A stretch of 64,000 nt of DNA from Anaeramoeba flamelloides (lineage: Eukaryota > Metamonada > Anaeramoebidae), in contig JANTQA010000008.1 of the NCBI GenBank assembly GCA_027625915.1, forward strand, positions 5,201,501 through 5,265,500. The letters run 5' to 3'. The notes beneath the pieces are model-generated. The model saw only the letters and a list, made by a program, of their open reading frames with translations, had not been told where the DNA came from and searched no databases. A program made the position numbers and the translations under genes. Positions 22,719 through 34,995 of this stretch are shown here, piece after piece (positions within the stretch are counted from its first letter, which is position 1; each line of letters opens with the position of its first letter).

Positions 22719-23570
22719 ATGAAAAAATCTGTTTTTGTTCTTTCACTTTTCTTAGTCTTTTGCTTTGCCCAAGCATCAAACCATGACTTTGATTATATTT
22801 TAATGAACCTTAATTGGCCTGGTTCTCAAACCAACACCTTTTCATCATCTATTGATCATTTTACCCTTCATGGTCTTTGGCCAAATTGTAAATAATTTCT
22901 TTCCTTTCCCTTTCTGATCTCTTTCTTGCTTTACTTTTCTTTTCCTGTCTTTCCTTTATTCACATCACTAATTTTTTCGATTTGACAAAAAAAAAAAAAA
23001 AAAAAAATAAACTTTACACCAACTTAATTTTTCCAATTTCTTATCATTTTTTCAAACAATAAAAAAGATAACAGCGGTTCATGGCCACAATACTGTACTA
23101 GTGAAAAATTTGATAAAAGTGATGTTGACCAAGATCTCATGGAAACCTGGTGGACAGATGTCTGGAGCCCAAGTAAAGAATGGTCTTTCTGGGGACATGA
23201 ATGGGAAAGACACGGAACATGCCTTGCTGAATATGATCCAGTGACAAAAACACAAAAAGGATTTTTTGAATTAGGAATCACTTTGGTCTCAAACTTGGAC
23301 TTTGTTGGTTGGTTACAAGAAGCAGGAATTAAACCATCTAAAACAACATCTTACAAACCAGCTGATATGTTAGCTGCAATCAAATCTCATACCGAACAAG
23401 ATGTCTTCCTTGGATGTGGTAAAATTGATGGTGTTGAGCAAGTAGAAACTATTGTCTTATGTTTCTCAAAAGGAGAACATGAAGTTATGAAATGCCCAGA
23501 TTCAGCTTACAGCAGCTGGGGTAAAAAATGTAATTATGACAACGTTTACCTTTATCCTATTAACCACTAA
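22719..23570 (+). CDS. Secreted ribonuclease T2, 2 exons
   Basis: Exons 22719-22887 and 23068-23570 join (donor GTAAAT, acceptor AAG, 180-bp intron) to give 223 residues, near the usual family length. Residues 1-19 (MKKSVFVLSLFLVFCFAQA) are a signal peptide. The mature start FDYILMNLNWPGS is typical. Catalytic block CAS1 is HGLWP (His51), completed across the intron as HGLWPNYNSGSWPQYC. CAS2 is FWGHEWERHGTC, giving His100, Glu101 and His105. So all three active-site residues are present, as are the flanking Cys. T2 enzymes cut single-stranded RNA to 2',3'-cyclic phosphates in acidic vacuoles, lysosomes or outside the cell. In a phagotroph the likely job is digesting RNA of prey. The intron falls two codons after HGLWP. 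No close neighbour gene. Confidence 0.95.
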
Positions 23571-24424
23571 GAAATTACATTTTTTATGAAAAACATAACT
23601 TTCAAGATCTAATTTTTCCTTTTTTTGAGTACTTTTGTTACTTTTATCAATCCCTTTCACTCTCTTAACCCCCTTTACAAATAATATGTTAAAATCAGTT
23701 TTTAATTTATTATGACGATACGAGAGTCTAATAAGTTAAATTTGAATTTCTTTCAAATTAGAATTTCTTTCAAATTAAAATAAACCTGAATTAATTTTAT
23801 ACTTTCTCCTTCTTTTTGTGGAAATTTGCAATTCTTTTTTTTTTTTTTTTATTTTTTATTTTATTTTTTAATGATTTCCTCTTGTGAGAATTCTAAACTT
23901 TTGTGTGTTTTGAAGTCTTTAGAATTTTTAAAAATTATACCACTCAGTAAAGTGTTGCCTTTTTTTTTAATTCACAATTTTTCAAAAAAAAAACAAACAA
24001 TTTTTTCAAAGAGACTTTTTCAAAAAGTTTTTCATATATAAATTACTAACAAGACCACAAGACAAAAAAACAGAATAACTCGGGTATGAAACAATTTTTG
24101 AGTGTTAATACTGACAAATTCAAATAAATATCTGAAAATTTTAACTTTGTTTTCTATTTATGAATTTGTTTTACGCAGCTTTGAAGAAAGCTTTTTATTC
24201 TTATAAATGTGAAAAAACTTTGTAAAATTGGTTATGCTTTCAAAAAGGTCTTTATCTTGGGTTGTTTTAAAAGTTTAGATAGGAGATTACAAAATGGGAA
24301 ATTGAACTAAAAGTTTTATTAAATATATTTGAATTTATCAGTAACACTGAAAAATATTAAAATGGTAAACAATTTTCAGATCAATTTCCTTTTTATTCCA
24401 TAAAAAAACCCACTTTCAAACCAT
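23571..24424. other. 3' flank of RNase T2, AT-rich, no gene seen
   Basis: This contains the likely 3' UTR and a direct repeat, GAATTTCTTTCAAATTA, twice near 23743-23777. A Phe/Leu-rich open frame at 23826-24041 follows a long T run and is treated as chance. Confidence 0.4.
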
Positions 24425-24762
24425 TTTTTTTTCATAGAACATCTCTAAAGTCAACTCATCTGTTGGTTTCAATGAATTGTTTCCCATTAAACTTTATCGA
24501 GGAGAAGTCTAACATGGACGTGTGCTACCATTGAATGTAAATTATATCAGTAACACATGTTTCAAATGTATCTAAAAATTGATAATTGCTGAAATAGTAA
24601 TATTTGTTTATGTCATCAAATAAAAATCATCTATATATCAGTAAATAACTCAATAATTTCAGAAAAAACGTGTATTTCACAACAAATTTAAAGTCCAAGT
24701 TATCAATTTTCATAGACCAAGTGTTGCAATATATCTTTTGTAAATTTGTACCTGGAATGTAG
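24425..24762 (+). repeat. Dispersed repeat V, copy 3
   Basis: Similar in order to 7795-8086 and 14580-14885; the shared end includes AACAAATTTAAAGTCC, a CAATTTTCATAGACC block and a following TTGTAAATTTG. Divergence between copies is high, so this is an old family. Confidence 0.45.
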
Positions 24763-25066
24763 ATTTTTTTTTGAAATTATTGAGTGTTTTATGAAAACAA
24801 GGATTATTATTTATTATAATATTGTAAATTTGGAATGTTGTTAAAAAAAAAGAGTTTTTAGAATTTTGGTGAGAAATAAAGACTTATATGTGTTTATTCA
24901 AATTTTGGTCACAGTAACCAAAACAAAACACTTACTTTGATTTTGGAGCTTAAAGGCATTTTCAATATAAAATAGTTTGTAAATACCAATACTTTGATTG
25001 AAAAACATTTATTTTTACAAGTGAAAGATTAGTGTTCAGCAATCTATTTTTTTGATTAAAATAATA

Positions 25067-25266
25067 CAGCCAGTTCCACTTTTAAGGCACTAATTTCAAC
25101 GAAATTAAAGGCACAAAAAAAATCTCAAATTAAGAACAAAATTCAGATTCTAGTAAAATAAATTAAAAAAAAAAAAAAAAAATTCCAAATTTTCTGACTT
25201 AATTTGAGATTTTTTTTGTGCCTTAAATTTAGTTGAAAGTTTGTACCTTAAGAGTGGAACCGGCGT
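25067..25266. mobile_element. Palindromic MITE P (well-preserved copy, 200 bp)
   Basis: It follows TA and begins CAGCCAGTTCCACTTTTAAG. It ends with the complement, reading CTTAAGAGTGGAACCGGC. Arms of about 70 bp are joined by an A-rich loop. A partial left arm recurs near 25340-25400. Confidence 0.72.
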
Positions 25267-25574
25267 TAATAAATCTATTTAAATAAACAGAAATTACATT
25301 TAATTATGATTTTCAGAATTATTTTTAATTCTCAATTTACAACCAGTTTCATATTTAAGACATAAACTTTCTTGGAAAATTAAAGGAACCGGGAAAGTCT
25401 CAAAAATTGTATAAAATCTTGAGATCCTTTATTTACCTCGAAAATTGTAAAAAATCTCTTTTTTACAATCATCCATATTTACACTTCACCATCATGAAAA
25501 AAATTATTGAAAAAAAAATTAATGATTTGCTAATTTTTTACTTGTTGATAACCCCACTTATAATAAAAACCACT

Positions 25575-25785
25575 GGTTAATAAAATATCTTGGATCAAAA
25601 ATTATTTTTGCAAGGTATTTACTTTAAAATCTGAAAAATCTAAGAGAACCCGGAAAATTTAATTTTCTATTTTAAATTGTAAAAAAAATTGAATATTTTT
25701 ATTTCACATGATTAAGAGATTATAATCATATATTTTAAAAGTATTTTAAAATTAGTAAAAATTTTTCAAAGAGTAACCACTTATT
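25575..25785 (+). repeat. Dispersed repeat U, copy 2
   Basis: Similar to 6780-6990 and in the same orientation; see the shared TCTTGGATCAAAAATTATTT block. Confidence 0.45.
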
Positions 25786-25854
25786 TTGACTATGAAAGAT
25801 TCATATGTGAAATAAATTGATATTTTTTCTTTGATTTTTCCTTGAGGATTTTTT

Positions 25855-26392
25855 AGGGTTTCCAGAATTTAAAAGAAGGGAGTTAAATCCAAGGTTTCAC
25901 TCAATTCTTTTGAATCATGGAAAAGATAGGTCATAATTAGTTGTTTTTTTTTTTATAATTTTTGAAATAAAAAGAAAATTTAAGAAAATTTTGGGTTATT
26001 CTAAAATACATGTGATCTCTATGACACTTCCCATTAGATTTTCGAGAATTTTAAAAGAATTCATTAGAAAACTTAGATTTTCCCCAATTCTTCTTAATTT
26101 TGGAAAATTACCTTTAGTCTTTTTTATCATCGAGTTTGAGAAATAAAAAGAAAATTTCTCAAATTAAAAAAAAAAAAACATAGGCATTCTACAACATACC
26201 TCGACACTGGTTGGAAACCACCATTAGGGTTTTTTAATTTTTATAATAAATAGAAAATTTAAGATATTTTATGTTTATATTAAAAAATTGAAAAAAAAAA
26301 TTCACCATTATATCTTTCTAAATTTAAAAGAATAGAGAATATTTAAAAAAAAATACTCCATTCTTTTATATTCTGGAAAACCTAGGCACCTG
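25855..26392. repeat. Cluster of three hairpin repeats H
   Basis: Inverted repeats lie at 25855-25929, 26036-26111 and 26322-26392. Each has a left arm resembling TTTCCAGAATTTAAAAGAA and a right arm resembling CAATTCTTTTGAATnnTGGAAAA. Arms differ in detail between copies but mostly keep the ability to pair. Confidence 0.55.
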
Positions 26393-26439
26393 ATGGGGAC
26401 TTTTTGTCACTTTCAACACAATAAAAAAAAACCAAGTAA

Positions 26440-27609
26440 CAATCTCATGGGTTTTACTCTATTATTTTGAACCAGAGAAAACTCTGGACATGACAATAAT
26501 AATCATAATGTATTATTTTTCTCTATTTTAGATTGTTTAGATGAGTACACCATTTTCAAAACTGTTTGCTATTATTTATAAGAGTAAATATCCCCAAGTT
26601 CGATTAACCAAAAATTCACCCTTCCAATTATTTGAAATTTCTTTATCTAAAAAAAATCTTTTTTTTTTTTTTTCATGAATAGACACTTTTAAAAAGGCGG
26701 CTATACTTACAACAAAAAAAAAATATCTACACAAAACTGAAGTTATTTAATTTTGATTTAATTATGAGAAAATTTTATTCTTCTAATAGAAAGGTTAATG
26801 AACATATTGATTTCTTCTAATTTTTTTTTTTCAATTTTATTTTTTTCATGCTAGTATAATGTATTTTAATTTAATGGATGGATTATTATATTTTCTTATT
26901 TTAGAACCACTTAAATTTTTTTCTTTATAATTGTTAAAAAAAATCATTATTTGAATTTTTTTTTTTTATTGTAATTTAATGGAAGAATATTAAATTACTC
27001 ATATTTTCTGTTCTGCTGTTTTTAATATAATAAATAAAAAACAAAATATAAGAAATAACTTTTTATTTTATAAATTAAAAAAAAAATAACCTAATAGCGG
27101 TTTCCCCGATTTCTCTGTTTATTTGTAAAAGTTATAGATTTTACGAAACAAATAAAAATAAATTAAAAAATAAAAAAAAAAATAGGTACTCTTCAGCGCT
27201 TGTAGTTTGTTTTTCTTGAGTTTTGTTTTTTTTTTTTTGTAAAACTATAGATTTTAAACATAAAACAGAAAACCTAAACACTTGAAGAAACTCTACAACA
27301 CCATCCTAATTTTAAAATTTATATTTGGATTTTTTAAATATATCCCAATATATATTCATTCACTACCTTGGGTAATAAAAATATTAATTCGAATTTATTA
27401 TTAAATTGAAAAATACTATTATTTTTGAATATAATTGAAAAAATAAAATATTTTTAATTATGAAACACCATTGTTTAGAATATTCCAAAAAATATACAAA
27501 AATCAAGAATGAATCAATTTTTATAATCACATAAAAAAATTTTTATAGAAATTCTTAAAAAAATATTAGGGTACATAGATAAAGGTTTATTATAAGATAA
27601 AAATTTTAC
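26440..27609. other. AT-rich stretch, nothing recognised
   Basis: Only A/T homopolymers and TA-rich sequence; no open frame with mixed codons, no RNA gene and no terminal repeat was recognised. Confidence 0.4.
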
Positions 27610-27803
27610 TTAATGGACTCGTCTCTATTATTATTATTATTAGTTTTTTTTTTTTGACCAATTTCTAAATAAGAATAACTTATCTAGAAATAAGTTTAAT
27701 ATATCAAAATAAACAGGATCTTTCAAATTTAAGTAATTTGTAAAAATTTTCTCAATCTCTATTAAATTTAGGTAAAAAAATTTAATAGAGACTAGTCCCT
27801 TAA
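27610..27803. mobile_element. TTAA-flanked MITE, about 190 bp, copy 2
   Basis: TTAA lies at 27610-27613 and 27800-27803. The right terminus GACTAGTCCCTTAA matches the other copies; the left TTAATGGACTCGTCTCTATT has diverged. A short internal ATT repeat expands the left side. Confidence 0.7.
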
Positions 27804-28639
27804 GATAAAATATTTTTTTCATTACAATTTTCCACTTCCAACAACGTCAAGACTTTTGTATATTTGGGTATGTTGATAATTGTTGGGTTAAACGGGGATG
27901 TATACACATACATATATATTGTTTGGTATGAACTGTGTTGGGTTAGATAATGAAAAATTTCCTTTGCAATAGAAAATTAAATAAGGTTTGATTTCAACCA
28001 CTTTCATAGGGCGTTTGTGTTTTAGATATTACTATGTTTTTTTTTTTTTTTTGGATTGTATTTCAGATTGAAAATTTTGAGTAATTATACAAAACCAAAC
28101 AATTTCTTAAAAATGACACCTTTTATGTTTTGTTGATATCATGTAGTAACAATCATAAATACTTATGATATCTAAAAACCCAGCCCTAAAATACATAATG
28201 GGCCAAATACAATTAACGAAAATTTGTAATTTTTCGAATGTAATTTTATATATTAAAAAAAAAAAAAAATTCAACAATGAAAAGCAAATTTTATCCACTA
28301 TTATCATTTATCTCCACGCATAGAATTTTCTTAGATTCAATCCAAAAAAATGTTTTTTTAGTAGTTATTCACTTTTCAGTTATATTTGATTTCTAAGATT
28401 TTTAATAGATTCAGAAATCAACATTTTACCATTATTTTCTTGACGAGACAATTCCGTAAAAAATGATCCAAATCTTAAACGATTAAACTATTTATTTATT
28501 TTACATAATTAACACCTCTTTTCTTTTCTTTTTATTTATGAAAAAAAATTGTCTGTTTTGATTATATATATATAATTGTAGAAGCTTAAATAAAGACCAT
28601 TTCAAAATTTTGACACAAATGAAATAATAAATTGAACGA

Positions 28640-29240
28640 TATATATATATATATACTTTCGTATTCAAGTACAAAAAATAATTGAATCTGATTTGTAATT
28701 AACTTTTCAATAATTCTAAATCCATAAAAACCCGATATTTTAAAAATTTTTGTAAAAAAACAAAAACAAAAACCAAAAAAAAATGAGTAAGATTTTTTGA
28801 AATAAACATTATAAATATTATATTACTGTACTTTTACTGAAAAAAAGGTAAGAAGAATTTTTTTTGCTAATAATTAAATTATTTTTATAAGACATTATAG
28901 AGCCTCAACCTTCTTGTGATTATTTGTCTTTTTGAAGATCTTTTTTTTTTCACATGATCCTTTACAAAAAAAAAGAAAAAATAAAAAATACTAGATAAAA
29001 AAAAAAAAAAAGAAAAAGTAAAGAAAAACAAAAAAAAAGGAAAAGAAAAAGAAAAACAAAAGAAAAACAAAAATTTGAAAATTCAAAACAAAATTTGCAC
29101 AATGAGAAAAAAGATTCTGATGAAAAAATTTAAAATTATTAATTGGATAAGAATCCTGAAAAACCCCACAGAAAAAACCTCCATTAATATTAAAAAATGA
29201 GTTAAAAATTTTAAAAAATGGTTTTGAAGTTGGCACAAGC
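28640..29240 (+). repeat. Dispersed repeat N, copy 2
   Basis: Resembles 8690-9260, including ATTTGTCTTTTTGAAGATC and a CATGATCCTTTAC block. Minus-strand Phe-rich frames inside it are homopolymer artefacts. Confidence 0.45.
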
Positions 29241-29394
29241 CATTTAACTTTTTTCTATATTTAGTTTTATTTATTTTTTATTTTGAATAGAATTACAATA
29301 GATTTTCGATAAAAACAAATCAAAAAAAAAAAAAAAAAAAAATAAATATACTCTACCTAACGAAAAGACACAAATACCCATTAATATTTCACTT

Positions 29395-29499
<105 letters not shown>

Positions 29500-29506
29500 G
29501 GAATAT

Positions 29507-29580
29507 CTAAATTTCCGAGGATTTAAAAGAATTCAGAGAACTTAATGATATTTCTTTATTCTTTTAAACCATCAAAAAAT
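29507..29580. repeat. Hairpin repeat H, copy at 29.5 kb
   Basis: Arms resemble TTTCCGAGGATTTAAAAGAA on the left and TTATTCTTTTAAACCATC on the right. It is a diverged copy beside the microsatellite. Confidence 0.4.
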
Positions 29581-29677
29581 TGAAGACATTTCAAAATTTT
29601 AAATTTTTTTAATAAATTAATTTAATAATTTTTTCGGTTAAATTTCCAATTCACGAAAGATTTTAGATTTCAAATTA

Positions 29678-29870
29678 CAGTCATTTCGATTTTTAAGACA
29701 ATATTTCTAGGAAGTTTAAACCCCAGAAAAATCTCAATTAATGGAACATTTTTTATAATTTTTTTTACAAAAATTATTTTGTTGTAATTCAGAATTTTGT
29801 ACTTTAATTTTAGTATTTTTTTCTCATAAAATTTATATATAATTTTATAACTTAAAAGTAGAACTAACTA
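29678..29870. mobile_element. Palindromic MITE P (diverged copy)
   Basis: Follows TA. The left end CAGTCATTTCGATTTTTAAG and the right end AAAAGTAGAACTAACTATA keep the P layout: a 70-bp arm with an internal AAAAATCTCAATTAA block, an A/T loop, and the complementary arm. Confidence 0.5.
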
Positions 29871-31289
29871 TAATATAAAGATTTTTTTCCAAATTATTTT
29901 TAATAACATTTCAAAACACTATTTATGCGTTTTTTTTATTGTCTTTAGGAAATTTTATTATAACAAAACTATTTAATTATCTAAAATTGTTTTACTACAA
30001 GAAGAGTTTCTTCAGAATAGTAAACAAACACCTTTTTAGTCAAAGGCTACAAGTTTTATTGAAGAAATATAATATATTCTAAGACTTTAATTCATTATTC
30101 TTCTCAAACCAAAATTTTAATTTTTAGATTAAGAATATTTTTTTTCTTTTTAGTAACTTTTTTTTTTTGTATTTTACTTTTTGCTTTTTTTTTTCTTTTC
30201 TTTTTTCTTCTTTCCTTTTTTATTTTTTTGTTAAAAATTAAATTTGAAAAAAAAATGTTTGAAACTACAAATTAACATTAAGAAAAGTGAGGCTTTATAT
30301 CTTCTGTTAAAATTCATATACTTACAAGAAAAAAATCTGATTATCAACAATTTTAATTTCCTAAAGAAATTGAGAATTTTGCACTAGATGTTCCAAAAAA
30401 AGGGGCCCAAAATTTTTTTTAACATATTTTTTTTTTTGAAATTTATGGTTTGTTAAGGAATTTGTTTTATGTTTTTCGGATCTAATACTGGATTTGATTT
30501 TTCATGTATTTCTAAACAAATTAAGTTGGTTGATTCTTAAAAAAATACTGAATTTTTCATTTTTGGATTTGTCCCATTGAGTGAATTGGAGTTTATGCTT
30601 ATTTGTAATACATTACCTAAATAATAAAACTTAACATCATTTATGATCTTAATTTTATTTGATATTTTTTAGGTATGTGATTATAGGTGACTTTTTTTTT
30701 TATATTATTTATACAAGAATATTTTTCCCTTAAAAATTTATTCTTGATCATCTTTCTCATCAAAACAAAAGTTTATAATTCTGTTTACCAGTTTAAAATA
30801 AAGTTTATAGCTTTACTATATTACCCCTTTGTATATAAAGTATTTACTTTTATTTTAATTTTGATATTTGTAAAAAAAATAGTATATGCTTGTTGAACAT
30901 TCTTATTTGTGCTTATATTTTCGGGAATTTAATAGAAGTGAGTAATTTTTTTTTTTTTTTTTCTATCATTGTGAATACTATTAAGGCGAGTCACTTATAA
31001 TATTCTTATTTTTTATTTAAAGTTGTATTAATTAAGAAAAAAAAGTTTATTATCATTTAGTAATTATATTTGTATTGTATTTTTCTATGATAAGTATATT
31101 ATTATTTCAGTCAGTTCAACATTGAATATGAATATTTTAATAGTATTTGTATGTATGAATTATGATCTTAATTTATTATACTTGAATTAAGTTAATGTAA
31201 TAAACTTTAAATAAAAGAAAAAAAATTTAAAAAAATCAAAAGTATAGTTATTTTATAACAATATTTCAAAAATGGCTTTTTGAATGTAT
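29871..31289. other. AT-rich stretch before the tRNA gene
   Basis: No gene was recognised. A 69-codon Phe/Ile/Leu frame at 30687-30896 has the composition of random AT-rich sequence. No upstream tRNA control element was recognised. Confidence 0.4.
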
Positions 31290-31361
31290 GGGTCTGTAGC
31301 TCAGGGGTAGAGCGTCTCTTTAGCGTAGAGGAGGCCTGGGGTTCGATTCCTCATAGATCCA
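31290..31361 (+). tRNA. tRNA-Ala(AGC): tRNA-Ala (anticodon AGC), intact
   Basis: The 72 bases fold as a full cloverleaf. The acceptor stem GGGTCTG pairs with TAGATCC (with G-T pairs), and the discriminator base is A. The D arm is GCTC/GAGC with loop AGGGGTA. The anticodon stem TCTCT/AGAGG encloses TTAGCGT, so positions 34-36 are AGC (Ala). The variable loop is AGGCC. The T arm is TGGGG/CCTCA with loop TTCGATT. Internal promoter boxes are good, including GGTTCGATTCC. There is no intron and no encoded CCA. It is the only intact tRNA I found in the window. Confidence 0.96.
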
Positions 31362-31370
31362 TTTTTTTCT
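31362..31370 (+). terminator. RNA polymerase III terminator of tRNA-Ala
   Basis: A run of seven T starts directly after the discriminator base of the tRNA, the usual polymerase III stop signal. T runs are common in this genome, so position rather than sequence is the evidence. Confidence 0.75.
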
Positions 31371-31668
31371 ATATTTTAACTATCTTTTTTTTCAACTTTC
31401 ATCTTCTCCTCTGTAATCTTCATCACCATTCTAATATAGTCTCTTTTGTTTTGGTTTTTGAATATCTTTTTGGTTGAATTTACAATTTTTTTTCTATTTT
31501 TTTAACATTTTTACTTCTAATTATTTTATTAAATTCAAAATCTTTTTGTTTTTTAAAGCGGTAGCCACAGTAAAGGAAAATTCTTCACATTTCTACCAAA
31601 CTGAAGAGGATCAAAATATAACATTTTCTACATTGGTTGTAACTCATTGATTTTTATGATTTAAAGTA

Positions 31669-32167
31669 GAGTAGTGAAAAAAATACCGGACATGAAAAAA
31701 ATCCCGGACAAGATTTTTAATTGTGAATATTAGTAATATTATTGTGTAATTTCATTTATTTACAATCAAATTCCTTTTTTTAAGAATCGAACTTATTCAA
31801 TTATAACTCCCCCACTTATTAGAATGATGATTGATGAAATCACACTTGTTCAAAACACCATTCAATCAATCAAAAAACAAGAAGAAAAATTATCATTTTC
31901 CAAACTCTAGTAAACCTCAATAAAACTGGATTATTTTTCAAAAAAAGTTGATCAACATATGGCTATCAAGCAATTACTCGAGTATTCTAGAGACACCTTA
32001 CTTTGATGGACTTTAGGTAGGTTTATTACTAATCTCATAAAAAAATTGGTTATTTATAATAAGGATTTCATTTTAAATAATTGAAATTAGACAAAAATTT
32101 TACTAATATTCACAATTAAAAATCTTGTCCGGGATTTTTTTCATGTCCAGTATTTTTTTCCCTACTA
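31669..32167. mobile_element. MITE Z copy 2 inserted into element X
   Basis: It interrupts X between AAAGTA and CTTCATTC, which are contiguous as TTAAAGTACTTC in copies A and C. TA at 31667-31668 and 32168-32169 is the target duplication. Terminal repeats are about 60 bp, with left GACATGAAAAAAATCCCGGA complemented on the right by CCGGGATTTTTTTCATGTC. Direct comparison with empty sites makes the boundaries firm. Confidence 0.88.
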
Positions 32168-32680
32168 TACTTCATTCATTAGATTTTTCAATTTTTTTTT
32201 TCAAAAGTCTCAAAGAAATTGACACAATAGAATATTGAGTTGAATTGCTTAAAATAGCTTTTTGAATGCTGAATGGCCCATATTTTGATCCTTATCTCAG
32301 CATTCTATTGTGGTATTTAATTTTTTCATTTTTTGACTTTTTCAGCATTTTTGAATTTTTTTGATCAACACACCAAAAAGTAATAAGAAAGATTTTTTTT
32401 ATCCGTGACATTTTGGATTAATGAATTTTGTTGAAAAAGAACAACAAAATTATTATCGAGAGAATCACAAAAGAAAACACACATGGGGCTTAAATAACTA
32501 GAAGGATTCCAAAAAATAATAATTATCCCAAAACATATCTGATTAGGATTTTAAATAGTTGGATTTGGTGGAATAAAAGAAGCGAATATGATTATATTCT
32601 ATCAAATTTTAAACACCAAAAAGCTCTAAGTTTTATTCTAAGAATCTAAAATTATCTTCCCCCAAAAAAAAAAAAAACTA

Positions 32681-33209
32681 AACCCCATCCCAAAAATTTG
32701 GACACATCTAAAATCAAAAATAGACAAAAAAAACTCAATTTATTATATTTTTCCAAACCTAATATAAAAACACATTTAAGTTACATAATATTAATGTTTT
32801 TAATAAGTAATCATTTTCATCCAAATCACAAAAAAACAATATAAAACTCAAAAATCAAAATTTGATGTGTCCAAAATAATTAAACGAGCTGAACAAAAAA
32901 TATATTACTAAATTTGTTGAAATTTCACCAGAAATTGTTTATTAATCAAATGATAAGATACCATGTACCAATTGTATGTGGATTTTTCATTAAACAAACT
33001 CAACAGTAACCTTCTATCAACCAGTGAAAAAAAAATTCTCAGATATAACCAAACAGATTTCGTACTTGAACAAAACGAAATGAATATAAAACAAAAAAGA
33101 CAAAAAATGAAATGGTTTGTAAAATCAAATAATTTGCAAATTGAATGTAAAGTGTGTTATTGCTATTCTTTCAATTGTTTAGAATGTACCCAAAATTTTT
33201 GAATTAGTT
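32681..33209 (-). mobile_element. Element Y nested in X copy B
   Basis: Preceded by TA at 32679-32680 and followed by TA at 33210-33211. It starts AACCCCATCCCAAAAATTTG and ends with a diverged complement near CCCAAAATTTTTGAATTAG. The peptide-like frame seen in copy A is broken here. Confidence 0.68.
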
Positions 33210-33479
33210 TATTTTGACGAAAAAAAAAAAAATCAAAACTATTTTATCAATATATTCGCTTTTTTTATATTGGTGAACCTTACTAAAAAAAAAAATATCA
33301 AATAATTTTTTTAAAAAAATTTTTAGAGAATCTACGATCACACGCCACTAAAATAAAATACTCTTTTTTCATCTCTCTCAAATTTTTATGATTTCTTATG
33401 GTGTAGCTACCCCCTTAATTTTTTTATATTAGCTGTGTTTATTTTCCAAACAAAAAACCAAGATTCAAAATTCCCCAAT

Positions 33480-33785
33480 TTTTACAAACAATTTATACGT
33501 CGTTATACAGTGCTTTATTTTTTGAATCGGATCTTTACATAAATCCTTTTTTGTTGCTTTCTACATTGGAATTGGGATTTTCTTTTTGAAAAAGTTATTT
33601 GAAATTCAAATGGGGTTGGTAATTATTGTTTGATCAAATCGGTATCTGCTCTGAACAATTTGCAGTTGTGATTGGAAACTCAATTCTTTTTACAAACACC
33701 CCATCTCAATGACAAACATTTTTCAAAGTTTTGAAAGGTCACGGTGTTGTTTCTTCGTTGAATGTTAATCTTTTTTTAAGGAAGT
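33480..33785 (+). pseudogene. Decayed exon-like segment beside repeat S
   Basis: Codon-like sequence without a long open frame: one frame reads GICSEQFAVVIGNSILFTNT and, after an in-frame stop, FKVLKGHGVVSSLNVNLFLR, ending at a good donor-like GTAAGT at about 33785. The residue mix (Gly, Val, Ser, Cys) is unlike random AT-rich DNA here. It lies just after element X and leads into segment S, so it may be an upstream exon of the gene that S derives from. I do not recognise the protein. Confidence 0.35.
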
Positions 33786-34995
33786 AAGTACATTTTACCA
33801 TTTTGAAAAATTAATAATTGTGTAAACATTTCTTAAAAATATTTTTTGAGTGACACTAGATATCTTAACTTTGAAATCAAAATATCATCCACTTTTATAT
33901 TCATGAAAAGAAAGCGAACTAAAAGTAATTCAGAGTTGAATCTTTTATTTTTCAATTTTTTGAACCTTTTTTTTTTGATTAAATTTTTGGTTTTATTATA
34001 TTTTGTTTTGGATCTCGAAAAGTGTTTATAAGAACGAGCGAAATTAATCAAAGAGTAAACCAAACAAAAAAAAAATATATACCTGAAAAGGTGTATATTT
34101 TAAACAAATATTTTCTTTAAAAAGACCAAACACGAAAGATCACCCTTCTAATTAAATTTGTTGAAATCAAGAATAAAAAAAAAAATAAAATTCGACCAAA
34201 AACCTATTTTCGAAGATTTTTTTCATAATTTCTATGTTTGATGAAACCCAAACAATTTTTTACCTTGGATTTCTTGCACCATTACTATTTCTTATTATTT
34301 TTAAATACTCTTTTTATAAAAATTCCTTTCAAAATTCTTTTTTCAAATATTTTTATCAAACCAAAGCCAAAACAAAGAATACTATTACAAAAAATAAAAT
34401 AAAGGGGTTGAATTCTCGAAATCAAAAAAACAGTTACAAAAGATTCAACCCAAAATAAAAGAAAAATTTAGAAAAAATTTCAATCATGGATTCAGAATTA
34501 TTTTAGGTTTCTAATTTAATAGAAAATAAATAATTATCAAATCAAACAAATTTGTCATTCAATAAACCCTTATTTCTCAAGCAGAATTAAAAAAATAGCC
34601 AATTTATCTAAACCCAATCAAGAATTGTATGAATTAAATGAAAATAGGAATTTTAAATCAATTTTGGGGAATTCTTTAGAAATGAAAAGTAATTTTATTT
34701 CTCAAACATTTTCCAAACAAAAATATTTCCATAAAGAATTAAAAATAAAACCAAGTAAAGAATAAGTAATTGTGTCAAATGTTATAGATAAGATCAAGAA
34801 ATAAATGATTTTTATTTATTTTTTCTTGACCAATTTTTTCATTTTTTTGATTTCCATTTTTTTTAGTTGGTATGAAAATAGATTATACTGGGATATATCA
34901 TACTTCCATATTTATTAAAATATCAATATATTTGATTACATAAATGATTTGAAGAATTCAGTTCCATATAAATGATGGCACTCAAAAAATGAAAA
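33768..34995 (+). repeat. Duplicated 1.2-kb segment S, copy 1
   Basis: The segment matches 43010-44235 along its length, from the AAGGAAGTA edge and GAAAAGAAAGCGAAC to the GAAGAATTCAGTT block. Both copies keep a frame near the 3' end reading NQELYEL/FNxN, a run of about 35 residues, and KQKYFHxELKIKxSKE. Copy 1 also has a 74-codon frame at 34234-34458 starting MFDETQTIFYLGFLAPLLFL. Neither copy is open throughout. It may be a dead gene family or a mobile element; identity unknown. Confidence 0.6.

Larger units (their letters stand above)
31553..33418 (+). mobile_element. Element X copy B, carrying MITE Z and element Y
   Basis: Bounded by TTAA (31553-31556 and 33415-33418). Outer sequence matches copy A: GGTAGCCACAG near the start and GTAGCTACCCCCTTAA at the end. 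Removing the Z insertion and one TA leaves about 1365 bp, close to copy A at 1370 bp. The same internal hairpin is present (ATTGACACAATAGAATATTG near 32219). Y sits at the same place and in the same orientation as in copy A. Confidence 0.78.

Noticed and set aside
31280-31477. 65-codon open frame over the tRNA gene
   Set aside because: Its first part is simply the translated tRNA-Ala sequence, a common artefact.
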